A stretch of 64,000 bases of DNA from CAWDMN01 sp963803155 (GCA_963803155.1 CAWDMN010000027.1:62001-126000), one strand, 5' to 3'; shown: positions 28,188-38,412, counted from the first letter of the stretch. Program-made: numbers and translations. Notes: generated by a model from the sequence alone, not told the origin.

Positions 28188-28194
28188 TCCTCTC
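28188..28194. repeat. Target site duplication, right copy
   Basis: TCCTCTC, identical to 26276-26282 on the other side of the insertion sequence. Confidence 0.88.
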
Positions 28195-28336
28195 ATGACG
28201 ATGTTGAGGCAAAAGCGCAATGGTGATATCTTGGGAAAGCAAGTTTCAGATTGATAATAATACTCCATCCACTCGAGAAAAACGAGTAGAATGGATGAGA
28301 TTTTGAATTCAATGAGCCTCGACGTTATCTCTATTC

Positions 28337-30706
28337 ATGAGAACTCTTCGCCGCTATATCTTTTTTGAAATAACAGGACCTTTTTTTCTTGGACTCTTGG
28401 TGTTCAGTTTTGTATTGTTGATTGGCATCATTGGCCAACCCGGCGGCCGCAATCCCCTTTCCCTGCTGGTTCAGAGAAACATTACCTTTCAGGAAACCTT
28501 CCTGATTTTCTTCTACTTGACGCCTCGCATACTGACGCTTTCCCTGCCAATGGCAGTGCTGTTGGGGATTCTAGTTGGATTGGGAAGATTGTCGGCGGAT
28601 TCTGAAATTACCGCAATGCGTTCCAGCGGAATCGGGACAATGAATCTTGCCCGGCCGGTTTTGCTTTTTGCGTTGCTGGCGTGGGCAATTGCCTTCATGA
28701 ATTCTGCTTTTTGGTATCCTAAATCTTTGGAGCGGATGCGGACTCTGGCAAATGAAGTGGCCTTGCGGTCCATCAGCACGGAAGTTCGGGAAGGAGTGTT
28801 TGAAGAGGGTTTCTCAAACCTGATTCTTTTTGTCCGGAAGACTTCGATTGACAAGACAGTCTGGTCGAATATTTTTGTGGCGGATGTTTCCAATAACAAT
28901 CAGTTGAAGGTAACGCTTGCGGATTCCGGAGGTTTGATTTCTGATCCGGCAAAGAGAACTCTGCAACTGCACCTTGCTGGCGGGGCGCATCATAGTGTGG
29001 AAAATCACAATCCCGGCGTTTACCAAGTGATGCCATTTGACCGGATTGAAATACCTGTGGCATCTGCCAATTTGGCCAACCTGAGCACATCTTCGAAAAT
29101 ACCCGTGGAGGAGGCCCGTTTTGTCGATCTGTGGAAAGAAAGCAGTTTCGATGACGCCGCGGAACCTCTGCAGGCAAAAGAGAAACGAGCACGTCAGGTG
29201 GAGTTGAGTGATCGGTTGGCGTTATCCTTTTCCATATTTATATTTTCTCTGGTCGGAATTCCTCTTGGAGTGGTCTCGAAACGCGGTGGGAAATCCTATG
29301 GTTTTGTTGCCAGTCTGATCATCTTCATTGTTTATTACCTCCTTTTTTTGCAGGGGAACAATTTTGCCAAATCCGGGCGCCTCCCTGCCCTTCTTGGGCC
29401 CTGGATTGCCAACATATTTTTCCTAATTCTGGGAGTGCGACTGCTCTGGTCTTCGGATCGGCGTTTACAGTATTCTGGTCTGATTCACCGAATCTCAGAA
29501 GCTATGGTGCAATTATTGGAGCGCATTTACAGAGAGGGGAATCGTTTGCCCGGTCTCCGCCGATTGATCACTGGATGGAAACTGGGGCCACAAAAAATCC
29601 GTCTTGCTTTCCCCATGATTTTGGATCGATATATTATCAAGGGATTGTTGGTCTATTTTGGCATGGTGTTGATGGCATTTGTTTCGATTTTCATTATCTT
29701 CACTTTTTTTGAATTACTTAATGATGTAGTCGAGAACCGAATCCCTTATGCCGTTGTACTGGATTATTTCTTTTTTTTGTTGCCACAAATTCTATTTTAT
29801 ATGTTCCCCCTCAGCTTGCTAGTGGCGGTCCTGGTGAATTTTAATTTGCTTACCCGCACGTCGCAGATCACCGCCATCAAAGCCTCTGGAGTTAGCCTAT
29901 ATCGGATTTCAGTATCGGTGGTTTTTGTATCGCTTTTTCTTTGTGGATTTTCATTTATTCTGCAGGAATTTTTATTGCCGCCCTGCAATCAAAAGCAGGA
30001 TGCATTGCGAGCCGTTATCAAAGGAAAACCCCCTCGCACTCATGCTCACCCTGGACGCAAATGGATAGTGGGTGAGCAATCGAAGATCATCAACTACACG
30101 TTATTTGATGAGGACCAAAACCTCTTTGGAGAAATATCCATTTTTGAATTTGAGCCCGACAATTTCAAATTGAAACAAAGGATTTATGCCACCCGGGCAG
30201 AGTGGGATTCCGCAAAGGAGAAATGGGAGTTCTTTGATGGATGGAGTCAAGGATTCAAGCAGCAGCATACTATTCCTGAAGAATTCCATCGGTTTGAACA
30301 TGCTGAATTTGCCTCCATGACTGAGCAGCCTCAATATTTCAAAAAAGAGGTGAAGCTGGATAGTCAGATGCGTTATGGGGAACTGGCCAATTACATTTCC
30401 GATTTGAAGAAGAGCGGCTTCGATGTGACAAAGCTCGAAGTGGCGCTCCACAAGAAGCTCTCGTTCCCCACGGTCAGTTTGATTATGTGTTTGCTGGCCA
30501 TTCCTTTCTCATTTTCGACCGGTCGTCACGGCTCACTTTACGGAGTGGGATTAAGCATCCTGATAGGCATTATCTATTGGGTAATGGTGGGATTCTTTGA
30601 GCAGATGGGGGGGGTGGGGAAATTGGTTCCCATGCTGGCGGCGTGGGCGCCAAATCTCATTTTTGGCGCTGCGGGAACCTACATGATCTTCACTATGGAA
30701 ACCTGA
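28337..30706 (+). CDS. Fused LptF-LptG lipopolysaccharide export permease
   Basis: One 789-residue protein holds two YjgP/YjgQ permease units. The first (residues 1 to about 375) opens with TLRRYIFFEITGPFFLGLLV and has EITAMRSSGI after its third helix; the second (from about residue 425) opens with ILDRYIIKGLLVYFGMVLMA and has QITAIKASGVSLY. Each unit shows the family plan of three helices, a periplasmic beta-jellyroll and three more helices. In most Gram-negatives LptF and LptG are separate genes whose products pair with LptB to push lipopolysaccharide out of the inner membrane. Fusion would fix the heterodimer ratio. LptB and the rest of the bridge are not in the window. Confidence 0.9.
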   Translation: MRTLRRYIFFEITGPFFLGLLVFSFVLLIGIIGQPGGRNPLSLLVQRNITFQETFLIFFYLTPRILTLSLPMAVLLGILVGLGRLSADSEITAMRSSGIGTMNLARPVLLFALLAWAIAFMNSAFWYPKSLERMRTLANEVALRSISTEVREGVFEEGFSNLILFVRKTSIDKTVWSNIFVADVSNNNQLKVTLADSGGLISDPAKRTLQLHLAGGAHHSVENHNPGVYQVMPFDRIEIPVASANLANLSTSSKIPVEEARFVDLWKESSFDDAAEPLQAKEKRARQVELSDRLALSFSIFIFSLVGIPLGVVSKRGGKSYGFVASLIIFIVYYLLFLQGNNFAKSGRLPALLGPWIANIFFLILGVRLLWSSDRRLQYSGLIHRISEAMVQLLERIYREGNRLPGLRRLITGWKLGPQKIRLAFPMILDRYIIKGLLVYFGMVLMAFVSIFIIFTFFELLNDVVENRIPYAVVLDYFFFLLPQILFYMFPLSLLVAVLVNFNLLTRTSQITAIKASGVSLYRISVSVVFVSLFLCGFSFILQEFLLPPCNQKQDALRAVIKGKPPRTHAHPGRKWIVGEQSKIINYTLFDEDQNLFGEISIFEFEPDNFKLKQRIYATRAEWDSAKEKWEFFDGWSQGFKQQHTIPEEFHRFEHAEFASMTEQPQYFKKEVKLDSQMRYGELANYISDLKKSGFDVTKLEVALHKKLSFPTVSLIMCLLAIPFSFSTGRHGSLYGVGLSILIGIIYWVMVGFFEQMGGVGKLVPMLAAWAPNLIFGAAGTYMIFTMET

Positions 30707-30793
30707 TCATTCATCCCCTGCCTGATCATGGCCAGAACTAAATGATCCGCGGACACGTCAAGGTATTTGAAGAGCGGGAATCTGTGGATCAAT

Positions 30794-30831
30794 AAAAAAG
30801 CGTGATGTATTTTAGCATCACGCTTTTTTTT
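30794..30831. terminator. Bidirectional rho-independent terminator
   Basis: Stem GCGTGATG/CATCACGC (30800-30807 with 30816-30823) has an 8-nt loop, is preceded by six A and followed by eight T. It can stop transcription from the LptFG gene on the plus strand and from ahcY on the minus strand. Confidence 0.92.
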
Positions 30832-30848
30832 ATTGAATTCGCGACTGG

Positions 30849-32122
30849 CTATGTCCCTTCATCCCAAGAGGCCAAATAAGCTTCTTGTTCGGGAGTCAAG
30901 ATATCAATCTTAGCCCCCATCGATTCCAATTTCAGACGGGCAATTTCCTTATCAATCGCCGCAGGTACAGGATATACTTTCTTCTCCAGATCCTTAAATG
31001 TTTTTGCCATATATTCAGCGGATAGAGCCTGGTTGGCAAAGCTCATATCCATCACGGAGGCTGGATGACCTTCAGCAGCAGCCAAATTAATCAAGCGGCC
31101 TTCTCCGAGCAGATGAATTTTTCGACCATCCTTGAGATTATACTCCTCGACAAATTCGCGAACTTCCCGATGGCTGACGGAAAGGGACTCCAAGGCGGGG
31201 ATATCAATCTCGACATTGAAATGGCCGGAATTGCAGACAACGGCTCCATCCTTCATGGCCTCGAAATGTTCCTTGGTAATCACATTTTTATTCCCGGTCA
31301 CCGTCACATAGATGTCCCCAAGGAGAGCTGCTTCCCGCATAGTCATTACCTGGAAACCATCCATCACGGCTTCGATGGCCTTGGTGGGATCAATTTCCGT
31401 TACAATCACTTTGGCGCCCATGCCACGAGCTCGTGATGCGATACCCCGGCCACACCAGCCATAACCTGCCACTACAATGTAGAGCCCCGCCACCAGCAGA
31501 TTAGTAGCCCGGATAATTCCGTCCATGGTGGACTGTCCTGTTCCATAACGATTGTCGAAAAGATGTTTGGTGTCCGCATCATTCACTGAAATGACTGGGA
31601 ATTCGAGAATCCCTCCTTGGCCATACTGCGCAGCCGAATTACACCAGTGGTGGTCTCTTCTGTCCCGCCAATTATCTCTTCCAAAAGATCCCTTCGAGTG
31701 GAATGGATCGTAGAAACCAGATCCGCTCCATCGTCCATGGTAATATGCGGCCGATTGTCCAATGCCTCCGTGATGTGCTGATAATAGGTTTGATTATCTT
31801 CTCCTTTGATCGCGTATACTGAAATCCCGAAATCCTTGACAAGAGAAGCCGCCACATCATCTTGCGTGCTTAAAGGATTAGAAGCACATAGGACCACTTC
31901 AGCGCCGCCGTCTTTCAAAGTAGTTACGAGGTTGGCGGTTTCAGAGGTCACGTGCAGACAAGCAGATAGACGCAACCCTTTCAAGGGCTGTTCCTTGAGG
32001 AATCGCTTTCGAATCAATCCCAATACTGGCATTGATCTCGAGGCCCACTCGATTCTTTTCTTCCCCTTTTCCGCCAAGGCAAAGTCTCTGACATCGCAAT
32101 TGACATCACAGGAAGTCACCAT
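30849..32122 (-). pseudogene. ahcY: Adenosylhomocysteinase, broken by a one-base frameshift
   Basis: AhcY splits S-adenosylhomocysteine to adenosine and homocysteine, clearing the product of methylation. Two abutting frames make one enzyme. The upstream part (32122 down to 31583) holds SACLHVTSETANLVTTL, the GAEVVLCASNPLSTQDDVA segment and EETTTGVIRL; the downstream part (31586 down to 30849) holds NDADTKHLFDNRYGTGQS, the NAD-binding VVAGYGWCGRGIASRARGM and closes in the conserved C-terminus. Adding one G to the G run at 31611-31613 (minus strand) restores AKEGILEFPVISVNDADTKH and gives a 424-residue protein of normal length. Since the enzyme is usually needed, a sequencing error is more likely than a real mutation. 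An AAGGAG site precedes the start. Confidence 0.88.
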
Positions 32123-32578
32123 ATTTTTGATTGCTCCTTATTTTTTTTCTTCCCCCAGAATAATTACTACAACCTACCATGTTACGAAGGATTGAGTCAA
32201 TCATAAACCCTGATGAAGATAAAGAAATCAAAAGCTTTATAGGTTTCTGCCGACATGATGGCCGTGGAAATCTACGCTGAATTGAAACGATAATTTTTCC
32301 GACTACTGCTTCCATTGAGAGGTCGGAGCGGGAGATCTCGGTCATATCGCGAGATCGAAAACGATGGGGCAGTATACTCAGCCGTCAGTGGATCTCCGTC
32401 GACCTGGCGAATACAAAACACCGCAGCCGGGCTTTCGGAAAGGTTCTAGCCCTCCAATCATGGTCGAACGGGCTTATGATATGATCCAAATCGCAAGCTG
32501 TTTCACGAGGTTGATTTTAAGAGATGAAGGGAAAAACCTGCTTGGCGAGATTGCCCGCTTGGGGAGATGGCATTCCCA
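32123..32578. other. Stretch without a confident gene upstream of ahcY
   Basis: About 450 bp. A minus-strand frame at 32106-32345 starts with a plausible MTEISRSDLSMEAVVGK but shows no known family and runs into the ahcY start; it is left out. TTGACT near 32195 on the minus strand with a TAGGTT 18 bp on could be the ahcY promoter. Confidence 0.4.
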
Positions 32579-34556
32579 TCACCAAAAGTAATCCTGGAAT
32601 GGATCGTTGTCGTGGCTATCCAAAATGTGGACGATGCGGATTTTTTTCAGGCTAACGGGGGAGCTGTCCAACGGGAATATGCACGAATTTTTTATTCATT
32701 CTGGAGGCAATTGTTTTAAAAATGGAACGAGGAGGCCGGGCGGCAACATAGACGGACCATCTTTGAAGGGAATAATAATCCAATGCGGCCAGAAGAAGGT
32801 TTCAGGTTCGAGCATCCGCGAAGATAATGGGGATGCGATGCCGAAAACATCCCCCATGTGCATGGCTGGAGAAGGAAGAAGGAATCCACCGTACTCAGCA
32901 CTGGCTATTCTTCGGTCCTACGAACATGGTTGGCCGGATCGGTGGAACAAAAACGCCGATGTCGGACTCTTGTCGATGTTCCCCCAAGCGAGTCATTCCC
33001 GAGTTATAGCTATTTTGAGAATCTTTCGTCGAACATCAACGCAATCGCTCTGATGTATCTTGTGATCTTTTTGAAATTCTGTGACGTATCCATATTTTTC
33101 ATGCCAATTTCTGAGAGTTTCCCGTAGATCCATGCCACCAAGAACGAGGTGGTTAATGGCTCGACGCTGGAAGATTCTTCCAAGAGCGCCCCGCTTTTCC
33201 CTTTTTTTTTCAAGAATCATCCATAGTCTCCAAACCAGCTTCCGGAGGAACAAGAACAAATCCGGTTTCCAGGAACTCTCTTTGTGGTCATTTGTTTGGT
33301 AAAAATCTTCTCTTTTCCGTGTTCGTAAAGCTGATGGGACGAGGTTGGTGCTCCTTGGTTTTGGCAACCGACCATGCAAAACCGCAGCATGTTCCATATT
33401 GAGCCACATTTACTCTCCGGAGATCTTCACAGTCTTCAGGTCCGTCTCGGCTCTTCGATGGCGGTAATTTGGAAATCAGATTCCAGACCTCCCAGGAAAA
33501 ATTGTCTACTGCAAGAAGGTCCACAGCTCGGGAGGTTACGGTAAGATCAATGTGAGTCATCTGGGAGCATCTTCGAGATCAGGGCGAGATTGCGGGGAAT
33601 ATCGGGCCCAGAGGCGCCTTTGCCAGTGAACGATCTTTTCCCCAGTGTCTTTTCGGAGAGACGTTCGGCTTTGATTACTAGTCTAAAATTGAACCGCTGA
33701 CGGTCCAAAGAAGGAACAATCTGAAACCCTTCCAAGTCTAATACTTGCCGATGTAGGCTCCTGCGAGCGGCTGATCATTAGGCTTGTCTTCCTGATTCTC
33801 CTTACGCCAGTTGCAATGTCGCGCGAGGCGCTGGATTGTTAATTCATCAGGATTCTGCAGGTTTGTCGCCTCGATCCCGGTTAAAATCTCCATAGCTCCT
33901 GCTTGGATCGAACACAAGGCCTCTGTTTCTCTTCCCAGATTCGACCTCTTCCCAGAATCCAAAAGCGCCGGGCCTCATACACACCCTGAACGAGAAGGGG
34001 CTCGGCAAGGACTTCCGTCAGACAATCCGGGTGTAAATTGTAGATCTTCGGCCTCCTTCAGGGGAAACTGTTAGCGGAGATCTCGGTTTGTGGAGAACTT
34101 CCATCGCCTCCAAGACGAGGGATAATAAATCTGAAGAAAAATAACCGTGACAACGGTAGCCCGGTCCTATCCAGTCCCTGCAAATTTCCAAGAAATTCCC
34201 GCCGCATGTCGTCGCATTTCAGAGTTGGCGGGGCTAAGGATAACGGCCGTAGGCATTTTGATATTTTGATAATCCGAAGCGCCGCACCGCGTAACTATAC
34301 GGGTTATCGTTGTTATAGTGGAGGGTTGACTTGAGCATCGGGATCCACAAAGGCGATTTCCGCCCCAATCTCTTGAGCAGTGCGGATTGCCTCGACGAAT
34401 GGATCTGTGAGTTCTACTGGCAAATATACGGTTTGCTCCTGCTCGGCATCTTCATAAATAATGACGGAGATCTCAGGAAGTCGGGCTACTGCCCGCTGGA
34501 ATGCTTTTTCAAGTGCGAGGGAATTCCATGGCCACCACCTGCGGATGCGCGGACAT
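32579..34556 (-). pseudogene. Large conserved hypothetical gene downstream of the MoxR-like ATPase, broken by many indels
   Basis: No single frame spans this gene, but pieces in successive frames line up as one protein of about 650 residues. From the start: MSAHPQVVAMEFPR, LPEISVIIYEDAEQEQ with TVYLPVELTDPFVEAIRTAQ (to 34325), DNPYSYAVRRFGLSKY (about 34305-34262), SEMRRHAAGISWKFAGTG (about 34225-34170), AWSVAKTKEHQPRP (about 33370), MDLRETLRNWHEKYGYVTEF (about 33140-33080), and VHIPVGQLSP-like and IRIVHILDSHDND pieces at 32680-32600. The order resembles a conserved bacterial protein of unknown function. A GAGGAGGT site precedes the ATG at 34556. Breaks are mostly one-base indels, so poor consensus sequence and true decay are both possible. 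Confidence 0.55.
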
Positions 34557-34598
34557 ATGGGATTGCGCACCTCCTCGGCAAATTCGAATGGCCCGGGA

Positions 34599-35486
34599 CT
34601 ACTGGAAGAAATTGGATAAGTCCGCGCTGAGCTGAGTCAAGTCAGCCTCGCTGAACATAGCGGAATGCCTCCTCTCCCAAGGTTTGTTTCAAGGCAATCC
34701 TAAGAGCATCAGTCCAAATCATGGACGCATTCAAGTTCAGCAGCTCAATGGCAAATCTTGCTAGATTGATCCATCTCGAACGGTATATCTTTCATCGGCT
34801 TCATGAGCGTTCTGTAAAAAAGCAGTCACATAATCCAGAATTTGGTCCTCTGCAAATGGGAGATTTCTTTGGGATTAGCCGTTCCTCTTCCTTTTCCGGA
34901 AAATCGATCATGATTTGAGGTTGAAGTCGAGAATGGATGTATTCTGGGAATTTAAAGGTTGAGGCATCATCATTCATGGTTGCAACCAACCTGAAATCAC
35001 GATGAGCTTTAATTTTTATTCCTGCCACAATTGATTCCACATAGCGGCGGCTGTCGAGCAACGGAGCCAGGCTGGCCCAGCTCTTCTCGCTCATGCGATT
35101 TCCTTCATCCAAAATCACTATTCCGCCGCGCAGCATGGCCGTCACCAAAGGAGATGCGACATAGCGGAGCTTTCCTTCCGCTTCAATCACGGGCGTGACG
35201 AGCAAATCCTCCGGACGCGTATCCAAGGTGGCTTGCAGGATATACACTTCCCTTCCCATTTGTTTGGCCACGGCATATGCGTGTGGTCTTCCCTACCCCA
35301 GGCTTTCCAAAAGCCGGGGATCATCGGCGTATCTTGATTGTCCACCACCAGCCAGGCCGCCAACAATTGTCGAATTAGCTCATCTTGTCCCACCCAGCGA
35401 ATGAGAAGTTCATCGGGGTGGGCCAGAAATAGTTCGACGCCATCGATCAGAATCGTGCGAGGACTGCTTGAATTAGTCTGAGTCAT
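34599..35486 (-). pseudogene. MoxR-like AAA+ ATPase (AAA_5 type), broken by several one-base indels
   Basis: MoxR-type ATPases act as chaperones that load or activate partner proteins. The start (MTQTNSSSPRTILIDGVEL) and the first 55 residues are in one frame; the Walker A motif GKPGVGKTT is present at about 35320-35290 but in another frame; AYAVAKQMGREVYILQATLD continues in a third. From 35271 to 34801 the frame is clean and includes the Walker B GGIVILDEGNRMSEKSW and the sensor-type LVATMNDDAS. The C-terminus (SMIWTDALRIALKQTLGEEA, then SEADLTQLSADLSNFFQ and a stop at 34599) needs further frame changes. A repaired gene would encode about 295 residues, normal for MoxR proteins. The next gene starts 43 bp on. 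Confidence 0.75.
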
Positions 35487-35531
35487 GTTCGGTTCACCGC
35501 TTCAGTTGGAAGAAAATATTACTTTTAAACT

Positions 35532-35559
35532 TTGCACCCACTTATAGTTTCATTATACT
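35532..35559 (+). promoter_or_regulatory. Sigma-70-type promoter of the potassium channel gene
   Basis: TTGCAC (35532-35537) and TATACT (35554-35559) are 16 bp apart, with the start codon 26 bp further on. Confidence 0.6.
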
Positions 35560-35584
35560 TCGTTTAGGACATCTTGATGCTATC

Positions 35585-36593
35585 ATGAAGCGACTTCAGT
35601 TTTTATCTATCTTAAGCGTACTTTTGATTTTGGTTTTGATTGGAACGGCTGGATACCATTGGCTGGAGGGATGGAATTACTTGGATTCCCTCTACATGAC
35701 GATTATCATTCTATCCACGGTCGGGCTTGGGGAGTTCCGCAACCTTGATCATGCGGGCAAAATTTTTACCATCACCTTGATTTGTTTTGGTGCTGCCTTT
35801 GCAGGATATGCCTTAAATATTTTGGGGCAGCGGCTGCTGGAAAGCCAGTTTGGATCCTTCTTGAGCAGGCGAAAAATGGAAAAAGAGACGAGAAAATTGA
35901 GCCGTCATTTTATTGTATGTGGAGCTGGAAGAGTGGGGACCCGTGTAATACGGGAGCTGAAGCAGGAAAATGCTCCGTTTGTGATTATCGAAAAAGATGT
36001 CACTTTGGCGGAGCGCTTGATCGGAGAGGGCTTTTTGGTCATTATTGGCGATGCCTCTGATGAGGAAGTGTTAATTCAGGCGGAGTTGAAAAAGCCCAGC
36101 GTTAGTGGCCTCTCTCTCCACGGATGCAGAAAATGTTTACGTGACCTTAACCGCCAAAGGTTTGCGCCCTGACTTAGTAATTGTGGCGCGTGCTCAGGAA
36201 GAAAGCGCAAGATCCAAATTACTTAAGGCAGGCGCCAGCAAGGTCGTTTTGCCCTATCAATCCGCGGGTCTCATTTTGGCTCAATCAATTCTTAAACCTC
36301 ATGTCTCTCATTTCTTAGAATCTGTGACAACGGGGGAAATGGCCGCCCTTAATTTGCAATTGGCTGAAGTATATATTGCAGACCATTCTTCTCATGCGAA
36401 CCATACTCTTCAGAAATCGGGAATCAGACAAAAGCTTGGGATTATCATTGTGGCGATCAAAAAGAAAAATGGACAGATGCTTTTCAATCCAACCTCAGAA
36501 TCTGTCATTGAAGCGGGGGATTTCTTGATCGCATTAGGTCCAGCGGAAAACATCCGACAACTCAACGAGATGGAAAGCGTGGCTTCCTCTTAG
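35585..36593 (+). pseudogene. Potassium channel with TrkA-N/TrkA-C (RCK) domains, broken by a one-base frameshift
   Basis: A two-helix K+ channel fused to a cytoplasmic RCK gating domain. The first frame (35585-36172) has a membrane helix, the pore with the filter STVGLGEFRNL (Leu where most have Tyr), a second helix, and the nucleotide-binding FIVCGAGRVGTRVIREL with VIIGDASDEEVL. The second frame (to 36593) holds ASLSTDAENVYVTLTAKGLR, and a TrkA-C domain (KLGIIIVAIKKKNGQMLFNP, EAGDFLIALG). Removing one C from the CCC at 36095-36097 joins them as KKPALVASLSTDAEN, a normal 335-residue channel. The break is in a homopolymer, so a sequencing error is likely. Confidence 0.85.
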
Positions 36594-36612
36594 GCACAAA
36601 GGAGTCATTCTC

Positions 36613-37500
36613 ATGAAATGGATTCTGAAATCATTATCCAGCATTGGCATTTTATGTTTTTTTTGTTCCTATATGAATGGCCAGTCTCTTGGCGATTTGG
36701 CTCGGCAGGAGAATGAAAAGAAACGACAGACGAAGAAGGCCACCCGGATCATCACCAATGAAGATATGGGTTCAGGATCGGCCGAATCAGCTGTGACAAA
36801 TCCCCGACCTTTGCAGGATTCCCCGGATCTTTCTTCAACAGGATCGAAAACATCCTCTGAACCCTCTGGGAAAAAAGATGATCCTGAAAAAAAATGGAGC
36901 AAACGCTTTATAGACGCCAAAGCGAAGCTAAAAGCCTCACAAGACAAGGGAATCGAATTGCAGACTAAGCTAAATGATCTGAGTCGGAAATTGTTGCTTC
37001 AGTCCGATATATATGACCGGGAACACTTGCTCACTCCCATGATTGCGGACACCCAAAAACAGTTGGCTCAAAACAAAGAGGCCCTTCAAACCGCCGAACA
37101 GGAACTTGAAAACCTCCGGGAGGAATTGCGGAAAAGCGGAGATCCTGTTTCTTGGGAAAATTCAGAAAAGGCGCTTCAGCCGGAACCTGAAAAAGCCTCC
37201 ACAGTCGCTCCGGCAAAGAAAGATCAACAATATTGGCAATCTCAACTCAATGAAATCGATAAGAAGTATGATGATTTGATCCATCAAATGGAAGTGGAGC
37301 GATTTCAACTCTTAAATCGGCGGCCCCCTTCCGAAAATGAATCGCTAATTCCTTCCGGCAATATTGGAATGGGCGCCCCTCCTCGTGTTTATGAAATTGA
37401 ACAGCAGATCAAGGACTTGCGTAAGAAACAAGAACAAGAGAAGACGGCCTTGCAGGATAAAGCCATTAATGAAGGGGCTCTCCCGGGCTGGTTTCGCTAA
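36613..37500 (+). CDS. Secreted coiled-coil protein, acidobacterial type, function unknown
   Basis: A 295-residue exported protein of no known function. A signal peptide (ILKSLSSIGILCFFCSYMNG) leads into SLGDLARQENEKKRQTKK, then a low-complexity Ser/Pro/Asp linker (residues 55-95), and long coiled-coil stretches (about 95-175 and 205-235, then 265-285). The C-terminus ends in EGALPGWFR. This SLGDLA...GALPGWFR layout recurs in acidobacterial proteins, to my recollection. An AAAGGAG ribosome binding site lies 8 nt before the ATG, and the gene starts 20 bp after the channel gene, so the two may be co-transcribed. Confidence 0.8.
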   Translation: MKWILKSLSSIGILCFFCSYMNGQSLGDLARQENEKKRQTKKATRIITNEDMGSGSAESAVTNPRPLQDSPDLSSTGSKTSSEPSGKKDDPEKKWSKRFIDAKAKLKASQDKGIELQTKLNDLSRKLLLQSDIYDREHLLTPMIADTQKQLAQNKEALQTAEQELENLREELRKSGDPVSWENSEKALQPEPEKASTVAPAKKDQQYWQSQLNEIDKKYDDLIHQMEVERFQLLNRRPPSENESLIPSGNIGMGAPPRVYEIEQQIKDLRKKQEQEKTALQDKAINEGALPGWFR

Positions 37501-37569
37501 GCTGAAGTTGATAATGCGTTTTCTGATATTTTCCGTCGCTTAATGAAAATAAACTTATCGAGGAGAAAA

Positions 37570-38412
37570 ATGAATCGAAGACATTTTTTGCACTCAAGTG
37601 TATTGACTGCAAGTGCTTTGGGTTTATCCCGAACATTTATGGCGGAGTGTGGTTTCTGCAGGAAATATTCTGATTCCTTTGCTGACTTGAAAGTCGGGGT
37701 GGCTTCTTATTCATTGCGAAAATTTTCCTTGGACGACGCCTTGGCCATGACCAAAAAACTCGGAGTAAAATACATTACCCTCAAAGATTTTCACCTGCCT
37801 CTCCAATGCACATCGGATGAAGCGGCAGTGGCCAGGAAAAAGGTTGAGGCCGCCTCTTTGATTTTGATGGGTGGCGGAGTCATCTATATGGAAAATGAAG
37901 CTGAAGTCCGAAGGGCCTTTGTTTACGCTAAAGCAGCTGGCATGCCAACGATTGTGGCCAGCCCAGCTCCAGAGTTGTTGGATCTGGTGGCAGCTCTGGC
38001 AAAAGAAAATGATATCCGGGTTGCTATTCACAACCATGGTCCTGGCGATAATCGTTATCCTTCCCCCTATGACGTATTAAAAGCCGTGGAGTCCAAAGAC
38101 TCCCGCTTGGGACTTTGCATTGATGTCGGCCATACCGTCCGAATCGGCGTTGATCCTGTGAAGGCAATTCTTGATTGTTCTCGGCGGCTCTATGATTTTC
38201 ACATCAAGGATGTCACGTTGGCTGAACCGAAGGGAGAGACCATCGAAGTTGGGCGTGGAATCATCGACATTGTCGGAGTATTGAAGGCCTTAAGAAGCAT
38301 CAAATTTGCGGGACACTTGGCGTTGGAGTATGAAATTCAGCCCGACGATCCCATGCCCGGCATGATCGAATCCTTTGCATATATTCGCGGGATCTTGTCG
38401 ACTCTGAGCTAG
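37570..38412 (+). CDS. Exported sugar phosphate isomerase/epimerase-like TIM-barrel protein
   Basis: A xylose-isomerase-like TIM-barrel enzyme sent through the Tat pathway. The N-terminus MNRRHFLHSSVLTASALGLS is a twin-arginine signal. The barrel shows VGVASYSLRKFSLDDALAM, AIHNHGPGDNRYPSPYDVL, the metal-binding LCIDVGHTVRIGVDP, DFHIKDVTLAEPKGETIEVG and HLALEYEIQPDDPMPGM, matching the metal-binding histidines and glutamates of the superfamily. The frame is open from 37543, but a GAGGAG ribosome binding site stands just before the ATG at 37570, giving 280 residues. The substrate is not known; relatives act on sugars or inositols. Confidence 0.87.
   Translation: MNRRHFLHSSVLTASALGLSRTFMAECGFCRKYSDSFADLKVGVASYSLRKFSLDDALAMTKKLGVKYITLKDFHLPLQCTSDEAAVARKKVEAASLILMGGGVIYMENEAEVRRAFVYAKAAGMPTIVASPAPELLDLVAALAKENDIRVAIHNHGPGDNRYPSPYDVLKAVESKDSRLGLCIDVGHTVRIGVDPVKAILDCSRRLYDFHIKDVTLAEPKGETIEVGRGIIDIVGVLKALRSIKFAGHLALEYEIQPDDPMPGMIESFAYIRGILSTLS

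Noticed and set aside
32800..32822. GGTTCGAGCATCC, resembling a tRNA T-arm
   Set aside because: No acceptor, D or anticodon arm can be placed around it; it lies within the indel-ridden conserved gene.
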